This document shows positions 17,124 to 24,936 of a stretch of DNA of 64,000 bases, one piece after another. Both the position numbers and the translations under genes were made by a program. Source of the DNA: Peribacillus sp044761985 (GTDB taxonomy: Bacteria; Bacillota; Bacilli; Bacillales; DSM-1321); contig NZ_JBIWDK010000005.1 in assembly GCF_044761985.1 (NCBI RefSeq), positions 186,001 to 250,000 of the forward strand, in the 5' to 3' direction. The notes beneath the pieces were generated by a model. That model ran no database searches, was not told the origin of the DNA, and saw nothing but the letters and a program-made list of their open reading frames with translations. Position 1 is the first letter of the stretch. Each line of letters opens with the position of its first letter.

Positions 17124-17470
17124 CTCCCCACATTAAAAATTCCGCATGCAACAAAGACTACAAAATGAATATCAGGTCCAACTAAAATCCATGGATTTTA
17201 GCACTCAAGAGAATCAACCAGTTGGGCCATGGTCCCCTATCCCATTAAAGGCGGAGAAGGCCCCATATATGTATAGTTCTTGGAGTCTCATTTTTACTGG
17301 CACTATCAGCAAAATCACCTGCAGACCCACATTATTCACTTCTATTTTTAGCTAAAACCGGATTACATTCGGTCATCCTGTACTTGCCTTTTCTATGTTG
17401 GTCAAACACTTATTCTTTTCCGAAAATGTACGCTAACTTTAGTTCAATCATTGTTGTTAAAGCAACGGAT

Positions 17471-18247
17471 TCACTCCGGCCCGTCTTCCTTTTGTTCAGA
17501 CTCATCAAAGGCTTTAAAGTAGGAACCGACCTCTAGATCGATGACTCCCTTTACCTCGGGATCCAATTGGCTGATAATGGATGGATAGTGTATCATTTTC
17601 TCAGATAGAGTACGACTTGTCGCACTAACTTCAAATCCATCATTCATGTACATAACAATATGGTATTTATCCGTTTTAGTCGGGTCATGGTGAATTTCGG
17701 AAATAGCATTTTGTATGGCCACAGGAAGCTTGTCCAGTTCCTCCAAAAGTAACTTTAATGCTTTACCCTCTTTGAAACCAATTAAAACAGGGGCAAATAC
17801 TGGATTTTCACCACTCTCTAACTCTTTTAGGATGTCACCGTTTTCCAATATCGGAGCGAATTTACCATTCATGGATAAATAGGCAATTCTAGTATGCTCA
17901 GAAACCATTATTTTAACGGAATTAGGAAAAACAGGTACAACACTGGCACTTTTTATATCCGGATTTTTTTTTATGTTGGCGGCAGTCTCTCCCGTGTCAA
18001 CTTTCCAGATGCTTCGGTCTTTCTTGATGTTACTTAATTTAATAATTTGCTTGGAAGTAATATACTGGTTTCCCTCTACCTTTATGGACTTCACATAGCT
18101 TAGCGGGGATAAAAAATATAATACACAAGCAACCAAAATGAAGAAAAGGGAAAGCAATAGAACAAGTCGTCTATTTGCTTTGCTCTTTCTAATTTGCTTT
18201 AGCTTAGGAATGCGGTCCTCAATGGAAACGATTTTCCCCTTTTCCAC
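17471..18247 (-). CDS. divIB: Cell division protein DivIB (FtsQ family)
   Basis: Bitopic membrane protein of the divisome that works with FtsL and DivIC to regulate septal wall synthesis. The 258-residue protein has a basic cytoplasmic N-terminus, one transmembrane span (about residues 27-46), then an extracytoplasmic POTRA domain starting at SYVKSIKVEGNQYITSKQII and a beta domain, with a short acidic tail. The start is GTG (18245-18247) after AGAGGTG. It follows murB at 113 bp. Downstream, the usual ylxW, ylxX and sbp genes are lost or broken. Confidence 0.94.
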   Translation of the reverse strand: MEKGKIVSIEDRIPKLKQIRKSKANRRLVLLLSLFFILVACVLYFLSPLSYVKSIKVEGNQYITSKQIIKLSNIKKDRSIWKVDTGETAANIKKNPDIKSASVVPVFPNSVKIMVSEHTRIAYLSMNGKFAPILENGDILKELESGENPVFAPVLIGFKEGKALKLLLEELDKLPVAIQNAISEIHHDPTKTDKYHIVMYMNDGFEVSATSRTLSEKMIHYPSIISQLDPEVKGVIDLEVGSYFKAFDESEQKEDGPE

Positions 18248-18360
18248 CTATTTCACCTCTTCCTAAAATGGATGATTGGTGACACTCACCAAAAAATAAG
18301 AAATAGAATTTTTCAAGTAACACATTATACCACAATATTTGGATATGAAGAATGAATATC

Positions 18361-19272
18361 CTATTGTTTTCTCCCGATGATTTCTACTTCTGTTTCCAAT
18401 TCAATTTCATACTTGCTATATACCGTATCCTTCGCGTGTTGAATCAGAGCTTCCACGTCTGCCGCACTTCCATTACCAGTGTTGACGATGAAGTTTCCAT
18501 GCATAGGGGAAATTTGGGCCCCGCCTATCGAATGCCCCTTAAGGCCAGCATCCTCCACTAACCTTCCTGCATGTCTTGGCAGTGGATTCCTGAAAATGCT
18601 TCCAGCACATGGCAAGTTATATGGTTGGGTATCTTTACGATAGTTTTTGTTATTCTGCATTCTCTCGACGATTTCACTTCGGTTACCCTCTTCTAATTGA
18701 AAGATGGCCTCCAGCACGATACCAGGTTTTTTCTTTTGAAGGAGAGATGTTCGATACGAAAACTCCATTTCCTCCTTAGAAAGCCAAGCCAAGGTTCCAT
18801 CTTCAAATAGGACATGCACTTGCTTAAGGATGGCACTCATATCCGAATCGTGTGCACCTGCATTCATATACACAGCACCACCAACGGAACCTGGAATTCC
18901 ACTGGCAAACTCCAGCCCGGCATATCCCTTTTTACTAATCTTCACTGATAAACTTACAAGGGAAACACCAGCTCCAGCCTTCACTTCCGTCCCATTGATT
19001 TCAAGATGATCCAGACCTTTACCTAACTTCAGTACCACACCTTCGATTCCATCATCGCTGACAAGGAGGTTTGAACCTCTTCCTATTGCTCTCCATGGCA
19101 AATTATTATCTTTGATGACCTTCATCGCTTTTTCAATATTTTCAATGGAGGATGGCTCGATGAATAGATCCGCGGGTCCACCAATTTTCATTGTCGTATG
19201 ATTAGCAAGTGGCTCATGTTCCAGTATCTTGCCGATTTGCATGTCGGTTAATTGTTGTATCGCTTTATCCAT
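18361..19272 (-). CDS. murB: UDP-N-acetylenolpyruvoylglucosamine reductase
   Basis: FAD enzyme that reduces UDP-GlcNAc-enolpyruvate to UDP-MurNAc with NADPH. The start ATG at 19270-19272 has an AAGGAGG site six bases upstream and gives 303 residues, the same as B. subtilis MurB. FAD-binding elements are GRGSNLLVSDDG and ASGIPGSVGGAVYMNAGAH. The catalytic serine lies in CAGSIFRNP and a conserved arginine in FSYRTSLL. In most Bacilli murG lies directly upstream; here the preceding 362 bp hold no murG. Confidence 0.96.
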   Translation of the reverse strand: MDKAIQQLTDMQIGKILEHEPLANHTTMKIGGPADLFIEPSSIENIEKAMKVIKDNNLPWRAIGRGSNLLVSDDGIEGVVLKLGKGLDHLEINGTEVKAGAGVSLVSLSVKISKKGYAGLEFASGIPGSVGGAVYMNAGAHDSDMSAILKQVHVLFEDGTLAWLSKEEMEFSYRTSLLQKKKPGIVLEAIFQLEEGNRSEIVERMQNNKNYRKDTQPYNLPCAGSIFRNPLPRHAGRLVEDAGLKGHSIGGAQISPMHGNFIVNTGNGSAADVEALIQHAKDTVYSKYEIELETEVEIIGRKQ

Positions 19273-19575
19273 GATTAACCTCCTTGTGCACCTAGATTTT
19301 AACATTATAAGTTTCATTTCCCCACCGTAATGAGGCCTCTAATTATGCAATATCAAAAACACTATTTGTTTAACTTGAAAATGAGCAAGAGTAAGCGCCT
19401 CTTCGGTCGAACCCTCTTATACTATAGTCTAAACAAGGCCGTATTGCCAATATTTATTGTAGATATCCCCACATTCCTCTTTGGTAATATTTAAGCACCA
19501 TTTCATTTTTTTCAAAATCTTCTCATACGGGGCCTGGCAAATCACCGGCAACCATTCCAATCCATCCATTCCACC
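19273..19575. other. Intergenic stretch where murG is expected
   Basis: Roughly 300 bp between the spoVE terminator and murB. No MurG sequence can be recognised in any frame. The only open frame of note is a 46-codon minus-strand frame (19429-19569) that begins five bases past the T run of the spoVE terminator and lacks a properly spaced ribosome-binding site. I see no clear promoter. Confidence 0.6.
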
Positions 19576-19606
19576 AAAAAAGAAGCCCGATTTTATGACG
19601 GGCTTC
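19576..19606 (-). terminator. spoVE terminator
   Basis: Minus strand stem GAAGCCCG / CGGGCTTC (19582-19606), loop TCATAAAAT, then a run of six T (19576-19581). Confidence 0.85.
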
Positions 19607-19634
19607 CTCTTTAAGAAATGTATATCATCTTGCT

Positions 19635-20741
19635 TTAAAACCTTGAATACCGACTGATATTCAGCAGTACGCCAATGGCCATCAACATGAGTGTCAGGGA
19701 GGAGCCACCATAACTTAATAGCGGCAAGGTGATACCTGTAACCGGCATTAAACCAGTGACCACGCCAATATTGATCATGACTTGAATAGCTACCATTGCA
19801 ATGATCCCGACCGCTACCAGGCTACCATATAAGTCTGGCGCACCAAGGGCGATCCGTATTCCACGCCATAGCATGAGAGCGAATAATAAAATCACAAGTG
19901 AACCTCCAATGAACCCTAATTCTTCAGATAGTATCGCGAATATAAAGTCGGTTTGCGGTTCTGGTAAATAGAAAAACTTTTGACGACTTTGTCCTAATCC
20001 GAGGCCGAACAACCCACCGGGGCCGATTGCATAAAATGATTGGATCATTTGAAATCCACTTCCGAGCGGGTCTTCCCAAGGATCGAGGAAGGAGGTAATC
20101 CGTTTTATCCTATATGGGGCCGATAAAATAAGGCCGACAAAACCAGCTACTCCGAGTAGGGCTAGGCCAACAAAATGACTGATTCTCGCACCTGAAATAA
20201 AAATCATCACGATACATGTTCCAACCATCACTGTTCCTGTACCGAGATCAGGCTGTAACATGATAAGCCCAAATGCTAAAAATACAATGCCCAACGATGG
20301 CATCATCCCTTTTTTAAAGGAAGTGATCAGTTTTTGTCTTTCCGATAAGAATTTAGCTAAAAAAGCAATCATCGCTAACTTCATGAATTCGGACGGCTGT
20401 ACGGAGAAAGCTCCCACGCCAATCCAACTCCGGGACCCGTTTCTTGCCATCCCGATACCTGGTACCAAAACGGCCAACAGTAAGATGAAGCAGATAATAA
20501 TTAGCAATTTGGCCCAAGTGCGCCATGTCCAGTAATCGACATTCATGATAAAAAACATGGCTACGACACCTACACAGGCAAACAGCAACTGTCTTTTAGC
20601 AAAATAAAAGGAGTCATCGAATTTATAGTCTGCCCAAATTGCACTGGCGCTGTAAACCATAACTAAACCAATTGTCAAAAGGCTTAAGGTGACGATAATG
20701 AGAATAAGATCAGGATTGGATTTTTTTAATGGCACGGACAT
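19635..20741 (-). CDS. spoVE: SEDS-family peptidoglycan polymerase SpoVE
   Basis: Ten-transmembrane glycosyltransferase of the SEDS family; SpoVE makes cortex peptidoglycan with its partner SpoVD. The 368-residue protein has the SEDS motifs GSRSWIGVGAFSVQPSEFMK (with the conserved serine and proline) and GLMPVTGITLPLLSYGGSS. Length and position between murD and murB fit SpoVE. A terminator on each side makes it a separate unit. Because ftsW is missing from its usual site by pyc, and no other SEDS gene lies in the window, a wider role cannot be excluded. Confidence 0.93.
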   Translation of the reverse strand: MSVPLKKSNPDLILIIVTLSLLTIGLVMVYSASAIWADYKFDDSFYFAKRQLLFACVGVVAMFFIMNVDYWTWRTWAKLLIIICFILLLAVLVPGIGMARNGSRSWIGVGAFSVQPSEFMKLAMIAFLAKFLSERQKLITSFKKGMMPSLGIVFLAFGLIMLQPDLGTGTVMVGTCIVMIFISGARISHFVGLALLGVAGFVGLILSAPYRIKRITSFLDPWEDPLGSGFQMIQSFYAIGPGGLFGLGLGQSRQKFFYLPEPQTDFIFAILSEELGFIGGSLVILLFALMLWRGIRIALGAPDLYGSLVAVGIIAMVAIQVMINIGVVTGLMPVTGITLPLLSYGGSSLTLMLMAIGVLLNISRYSRF

Positions 20742-20820
20742 CCACCTCTAGGAAGTTTTTCGAGCCTGTACGAATATAAAACACTACCTGATATGCCACT
20801 TTTTTAGTGGCACTTAAGTC

Positions 20821-20857
20821 AAAAAAAAGCGATAACGGCTCATTATCGCTTTTTTTT
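20821..20857 (-). terminator. murD terminator
   Basis: Stem AAGCGATAA / TTATCGCTT (20827-20851) with A and T runs on both sides, so it can act in either direction; on the minus strand it closes the murE-mraY-murD unit before spoVE. Confidence 0.85.
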
Positions 20858-20903
20858 CAAGGTGTCAACGTAGAAGCAGGTTCACTTCCTTCTGCGAAAG
20901 CTC

Positions 20904-22256
20904 TTACTTAAGTTTATGCACAGCCTCCATAAACATGTCTCCTCTTTGTTCAAAAGTTTTATATTGATCCCAGCTTGCACAAGCAGGAGAGAGGAGGATG
21001 CAGTCGCCTTCATTCGATAAATCAAAAGCAACAGGTACGGCCTTTACTACATTATCGACACGTTTTATATGGGTTATTCCTAATTCTTTAGCTATCCGTT
21101 CAATTTTCTCTGCCGTTTCACCAAATGTGATGACCGCTTTGACGTGTTTCATAGCCGGTTTCAACTCGTCGAATTCATTACCTCGGTCCAATCCGCCAGC
21201 CAACAAAATAACCGGTTCAGTGAATGAAGTAAGCGCCTTGGATGCTGCAAGGATATTCGTCGCTTTGGAATCATTATAAAATTTACGTTTTTCAATCGTT
21301 GCAACATATTGCAGACGGTGCTCCACACCGCCGAAAGTCGTCAAAACGGTATGAATGGCCTCATTAGACACACCTTTCAATTTCACTGCAGAAATAGCAG
21401 CCAGCACATTTTCCAAGTTGTGTTTTCCCGGGAGGGCAATATCCGAAACGGCAATCACTTTTTCACCGCGAAAATACACCGCTCCGTCTTCTACATAGGC
21501 CCCATTCTCATGCTTCACTTCTGTAGAAAATGGTACAAGTTCTGCCTTCGTCTTCTTGGTCATGTTTTTAACATCCACTTGATCTGCATTGAAAATCATG
21601 AAATCAGAAGCCGTTTGATTTCTTGCAATCGCCGCTTTTGCCTCAGCATATTCTTGTTTGGAACTATGATAATCCAAATGGGCATCATACAAATTCGTCA
21701 CGATTGAGATTTCTGGCCGGAATTCTTCAATTCCCATCAATTGGAAGGATGACAATTCAATGACGATCGTATCTGCAGCTGTTGCCTTTTCAGCAACACC
21801 GGATGCTACCGTTCCAATATTTCCAGCAATAAGTGGTGACTTCTTACCAGCTTGCATCATTTCGAATATTAACGTAGTAGTGGTCGTTTTCCCATTTGTA
21901 CCCGTGATTCCCAAAAATGGTGCTTCACTTATTTGGTAAGCGAGTTCTACCTCTGTGATGACCGGAATGCCTTTCTCCAATGCACCCTTAACAAGCGGGT
22001 TGCTATAAGGAATGCCTGGGTTCTTCACAATGAATTCGAATCCCTCATCCAATAGCTCAATCGGGTGGCTGCCACAAATGACTTTTATCCCTTGTTCAAG
22101 AAGCCCTTGTGCTTCCGGATTTTCCGATAGTGGCTTCATATCATTGACTGTTACGAACGCACCTAATTTATGTAGAAGCGAAGCTGCCGTGACTCCGCTT
22201 TTTGCCAAACCTAATACCAATACTTTTTTCTCTGAATATTTTTCTGTCTCTTTCAA
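20904..22256 (-). CDS. murD: UDP-N-acetylmuramoyl-L-alanine:D-glutamate ligase
   Basis: Adds D-glutamate to UDP-MurNAc-L-Ala in the cytoplasm. The 450-residue protein has a Rossmann N-terminal domain (KVLVLGLAKSGVTAASLL), the Mur-ligase ATP loop GITGTNGKTTTTTL near residue 113, and the C-terminal signature KFYNDSKATN with GGLDRG. The TTG start (22254-22256) lies only one base after the mraY stop region, with GAGGTG ten bases upstream, so the two are likely coupled. Confidence 0.96.
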   Translation of the reverse strand: MKETEKYSEKKVLVLGLAKSGVTAASLLHKLGAFVTVNDMKPLSENPEAQGLLEQGIKVICGSHPIELLDEGFEFIVKNPGIPYSNPLVKGALEKGIPVITEVELAYQISEAPFLGITGTNGKTTTTTLIFEMMQAGKKSPLIAGNIGTVASGVAEKATAADTIVIELSSFQLMGIEEFRPEISIVTNLYDAHLDYHSSKQEYAEAKAAIARNQTASDFMIFNADQVDVKNMTKKTKAELVPFSTEVKHENGAYVEDGAVYFRGEKVIAVSDIALPGKHNLENVLAAISAVKLKGVSNEAIHTVLTTFGGVEHRLQYVATIEKRKFYNDSKATNILAASKALTSFTEPVILLAGGLDRGNEFDELKPAMKHVKAVITFGETAEKIERIAKELGITHIKRVDNVVKAVPVAFDLSNEGDCILLSPACASWDQYKTFEQRGDMFMEAVHKLK

Positions 22257-22257
22257 T

Positions 22258-23235
22258 TTATATCCACACCTCTAAATAGATTCCGAGTACCGCACACAAT
22301 AATCCAACTGTCCAAAACGTCACGACCACGCGCCATTCAGACCAGCCAGAAAGCTCATAATGATGATGAAGCGGGCTCATTTTAAATATACGCTTACCTC
22401 TAAGCTTAAACGATCCTACTTGTAAAATGACGGATAGAGTTTCAATGACGAAGACTCCACCAATAATGACCAACAGCAATTCAAGTTTGGTTAATAGAGC
22501 AATCGTAGCAATCGCTCCCCCTAAGGCTAGCGATCCTGTATCCCCCATAAACACCTTTGCTGGGTGGGCATTAAAAACTAGAAAGCCTAAGACTGCGCCG
22601 ACGATTGCCACTGAGAATATCGCCACATCGTATTGTGACTGGCTCCAAGCAAGTATGGCAAAAGCACCGAAAGCAATCGCGGACGTTCCTGAAACGAGAC
22701 CATCCAATCCATCAGTCAAATTGACGGCATTAGAAAAACCTACCAACCAGAAAATCACGATAATTAGGTACGCCCAACCAAAATTAATGGAAAAATCAGT
22801 ACCTGGAATCGTCAATTCAGGGTTAAAGCCGTCAGTCTGTTTGAAAACGAAGTAAAAAATGACGGATATCACGATTTGGCCTAGAAGTTTTTGCTTTGAA
22901 GTCAAGCCTAGGTTCCGTTTCATGACGACTTTGATAAAATCATCCAAGAACCCTAGTAAACCAAATCCTAAGGTAACGAATAATAATAAGTACGTTTCAG
23001 TGGATGGTTCTGAAAATTTAAATGTCATAACTAATGTGGCGATGGTGACTGATAATAGAATCACCAAACCGCCCATAGTAGGCGTTCCTGTCTTCTTTAG
23101 ATGGGATTGTGGGCCTTCCTCCCTGATACTTTGCCCAAATTTCAGCCTTCTTAAAAACGGTATGAAGATTGGTGATAGAAGAACCGTTACTAAAAATGCC
23201 ATCAAAATTGTATAAAAAATTACTTGTTCCAACAT
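22258..23235 (-). CDS. mraY: Phospho-N-acetylmuramoyl-pentapeptide transferase
   Basis: Transfers phospho-MurNAc-pentapeptide to undecaprenyl phosphate, giving lipid I. The start ATG (23233-23235, MLEQVIFYTILMAFLVTVLL) gives 325 residues, close to B. subtilis. The frame extends ten codons further without homology. Conserved catalytic segments are TPTMGGLVIL, GFLDDFIK, NLTDGLDGL and FMGDTGSLALGG, and the HHHYELSGW loop binds Mg and substrate. Ten hydrophobic spans are visible. It lies between murE and murD as usual. Confidence 0.97.
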   Translation of the reverse strand: MLEQVIFYTILMAFLVTVLLSPIFIPFLRRLKFGQSIREEGPQSHLKKTGTPTMGGLVILLSVTIATLVMTFKFSEPSTETYLLLFVTLGFGLLGFLDDFIKVVMKRNLGLTSKQKLLGQIVISVIFYFVFKQTDGFNPELTIPGTDFSINFGWAYLIIVIFWLVGFSNAVNLTDGLDGLVSGTSAIAFGAFAILAWSQSQYDVAIFSVAIVGAVLGFLVFNAHPAKVFMGDTGSLALGGAIATIALLTKLELLLVIIGGVFVIETLSVILQVGSFKLRGKRIFKMSPLHHHYELSGWSEWRVVVTFWTVGLLCAVLGIYLEVWI

Positions 23236-23310
23236 TCCTACTCCCTCATTCCTAACACAATTCAAATATACATTATCATTGTTGCTATTTCTTTGTTTGT
23301 CGGGCGTGAA

Positions 23311-24783
23311 TTAATTTGCACCCAATTTTGTTTGAATTGCTTTTTCTGCTTCTTCACGATCATCAAAGTGAAGGATGGCATCTCCGACCAATTGGTAAGT
23401 TTCATGCCCTTTTCCTGCAATTAAAATGACGTCTCCCGCTTCGGCTTTTGAAACGGCATACTCAATCGCTTCTCTTCGGTCCACTATCACCGTATATTCT
23501 TCTCCTTCAACTCCCGCTTCCATATCACGAAGGATTTGCAGTGCATCCTCGCTGCGCGGATTGTCGGAAGTGAAAATTGGGTCAGTTGCCAATCTGCAGG
23601 CAATCGCTGCCATGATGGGCCGTTTTGTCTTATCCCGATCTCCACCACAACCTACAATCACAAAAATTTTACTTTTTGCAAACTCCGCTACGGTCTTCAA
23701 GACATTTTCAAGACTATCTGGTGTATGCGCATAATCAACTATGACGGGGAAATCCTGATTCGCCATAATAAGCTCAAAACGACCGGTAACACCCTTTATT
23801 GATTCAATTGATGCTATCGTCTCATCTAGGTTAATTCCCCCGCATAAAGCCGCGCCAATGGCAGCAAGGACGTTATAAACGCTGAATTTCCCAATTAACT
23901 GCAACTTAACGTTACGCGTATCCTTGCCAGCTTTTAGAGTGAAAGTAGTGCCTTGAGCGCCAATCTGTATATCACTCGCCCTAATGTCAGCATCTTTATC
24001 AATTCCGTATGTAACAACTGTAGCGGCAGTCGCCTTAATAAAATCGGCTGTTGCTTCATCATCCGCATTTAGGACTGCATATTTAGGGCGATTTTCCAAT
24101 TGCGCATTGCCCAGCTGGGAAAATAACAATGATTTCGCATGTTTATATCGCTCCATCGTTTTATGGAAATCTAAATGATCTTGCGTTAAGTTAGTGAATA
24201 CTGCTATATCATAGTCACATCCATGAACACGGCCAAGTTCAAGAGCATGCGAAGAGACCTCCATGATGGCCGTTGAGACACCAGCTTCAGCCATATCATG
24301 AAAAGCCTTCTGAAGCGTGACACTGTCTGGCGTCGTATTCTTCGTTTCAAATACTTTATCGACGATTTTTGTATACATCGTACCGATCAAGCCCGTTTTT
24401 TTCTTTTGATCTTCGTAAATCTTTTCAAGCAAATGGCTTGTGGTCGTTTTTCCGTTCGTACCGGTGATTCCTATCAGGTTCATCCTTTGGGTTGGGTGAC
24501 CGTAAAATGCATCAGCGAGAACGGCCATGGCCCTACTTGAGTCACGGACAACAATCACAGGTACATTTAAGTTAAGCTGTCGTTCAGCAATGACAGCTGC
24601 AGCCCCATTTTCTACGGCTGATTGGGCAAAATCATGACCATCCACTGTATAACCTTTTATGCAAACGAATAAACTTCCGTCTTTAACTTTACGGTTATCA
24701 TTTTCAATGGAGGTAATCTCCGGATTTTCTCCTTCATGCGCATCCAAGGAGTGTAAATAAGTTAGTAATGCGTGAAGCTTCAT
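23311..24783 (-). CDS. murE: UDP-MurNAc-tripeptide synthetase (meso-diaminopimelate adding)
   Basis: Adds meso-diaminopimelate to UDP-MurNAc-L-Ala-D-Glu. The 490-residue protein has the ATP loop GITGTNGKTTTSHLLEK near residue 108 and the DNPR motif (FTSDNPRSEDALQIL) that marks meso-DAP rather than lysine specificity, so the wall is DAP-type as in Bacillus. The C-terminal AGKGHETYQ is conserved. Transcription from upstream is limited by the hairpin after spoVD. Confidence 0.96.
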   Translation of the reverse strand: MKLHALLTYLHSLDAHEGENPEITSIENDNRKVKDGSLFVCIKGYTVDGHDFAQSAVENGAAAVIAERQLNLNVPVIVVRDSSRAMAVLADAFYGHPTQRMNLIGITGTNGKTTTSHLLEKIYEDQKKKTGLIGTMYTKIVDKVFETKNTTPDSVTLQKAFHDMAEAGVSTAIMEVSSHALELGRVHGCDYDIAVFTNLTQDHLDFHKTMERYKHAKSLLFSQLGNAQLENRPKYAVLNADDEATADFIKATAATVVTYGIDKDADIRASDIQIGAQGTTFTLKAGKDTRNVKLQLIGKFSVYNVLAAIGAALCGGINLDETIASIESIKGVTGRFELIMANQDFPVIVDYAHTPDSLENVLKTVAEFAKSKIFVIVGCGGDRDKTKRPIMAAIACRLATDPIFTSDNPRSEDALQILRDMEAGVEGEEYTVIVDRREAIEYAVSKAEAGDVILIAGKGHETYQLVGDAILHFDDREEAEKAIQTKLGAN

Positions 24784-24888
24784 TTTTCCATCCCTCTCAA
24801 CTTAATTTGAGGATTAATTATATGTGATTAATTTTGGCTTGTCGAGAAACCAGCTTTTATTATACGGGGTTTAATCGACTCCGTAAAC

Positions 24889-24918
24889 AAAGCGGCTGAT
24901 TTTTTTCAGCCGCTTTTC
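24889..24918 (-). terminator. Hairpin between murE and spoVD
   Basis: Stem AGCGGCTGA / TCAGCCGCT (24891-24913 region) around a T/A-rich loop, 20 bp after the spoVD stop. The T run on the minus strand is short (CTTTGTTT), so termination may be partial. Confidence 0.6.
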
Positions 24919-24936
24919 ACTATTCTTATTTTATAC

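Noticed and set aside
19429..19569. 46-codon minus-strand frame between spoVE and murB
   Set aside because: It begins five bases past the T run of the spoVE terminator, has no spaced ribosome-binding site, and matches nothing I recognise, including MurG.
20797..20815. Short palindrome TGCCACT / AGTGGCA before spoVE, considered as a sigma-E promoter or operator
   Set aside because: Spacing of the nearby GCATATC and CGTACAGG elements (17 bp) does not fit sigma-E promoters, and no known regulator site matches.
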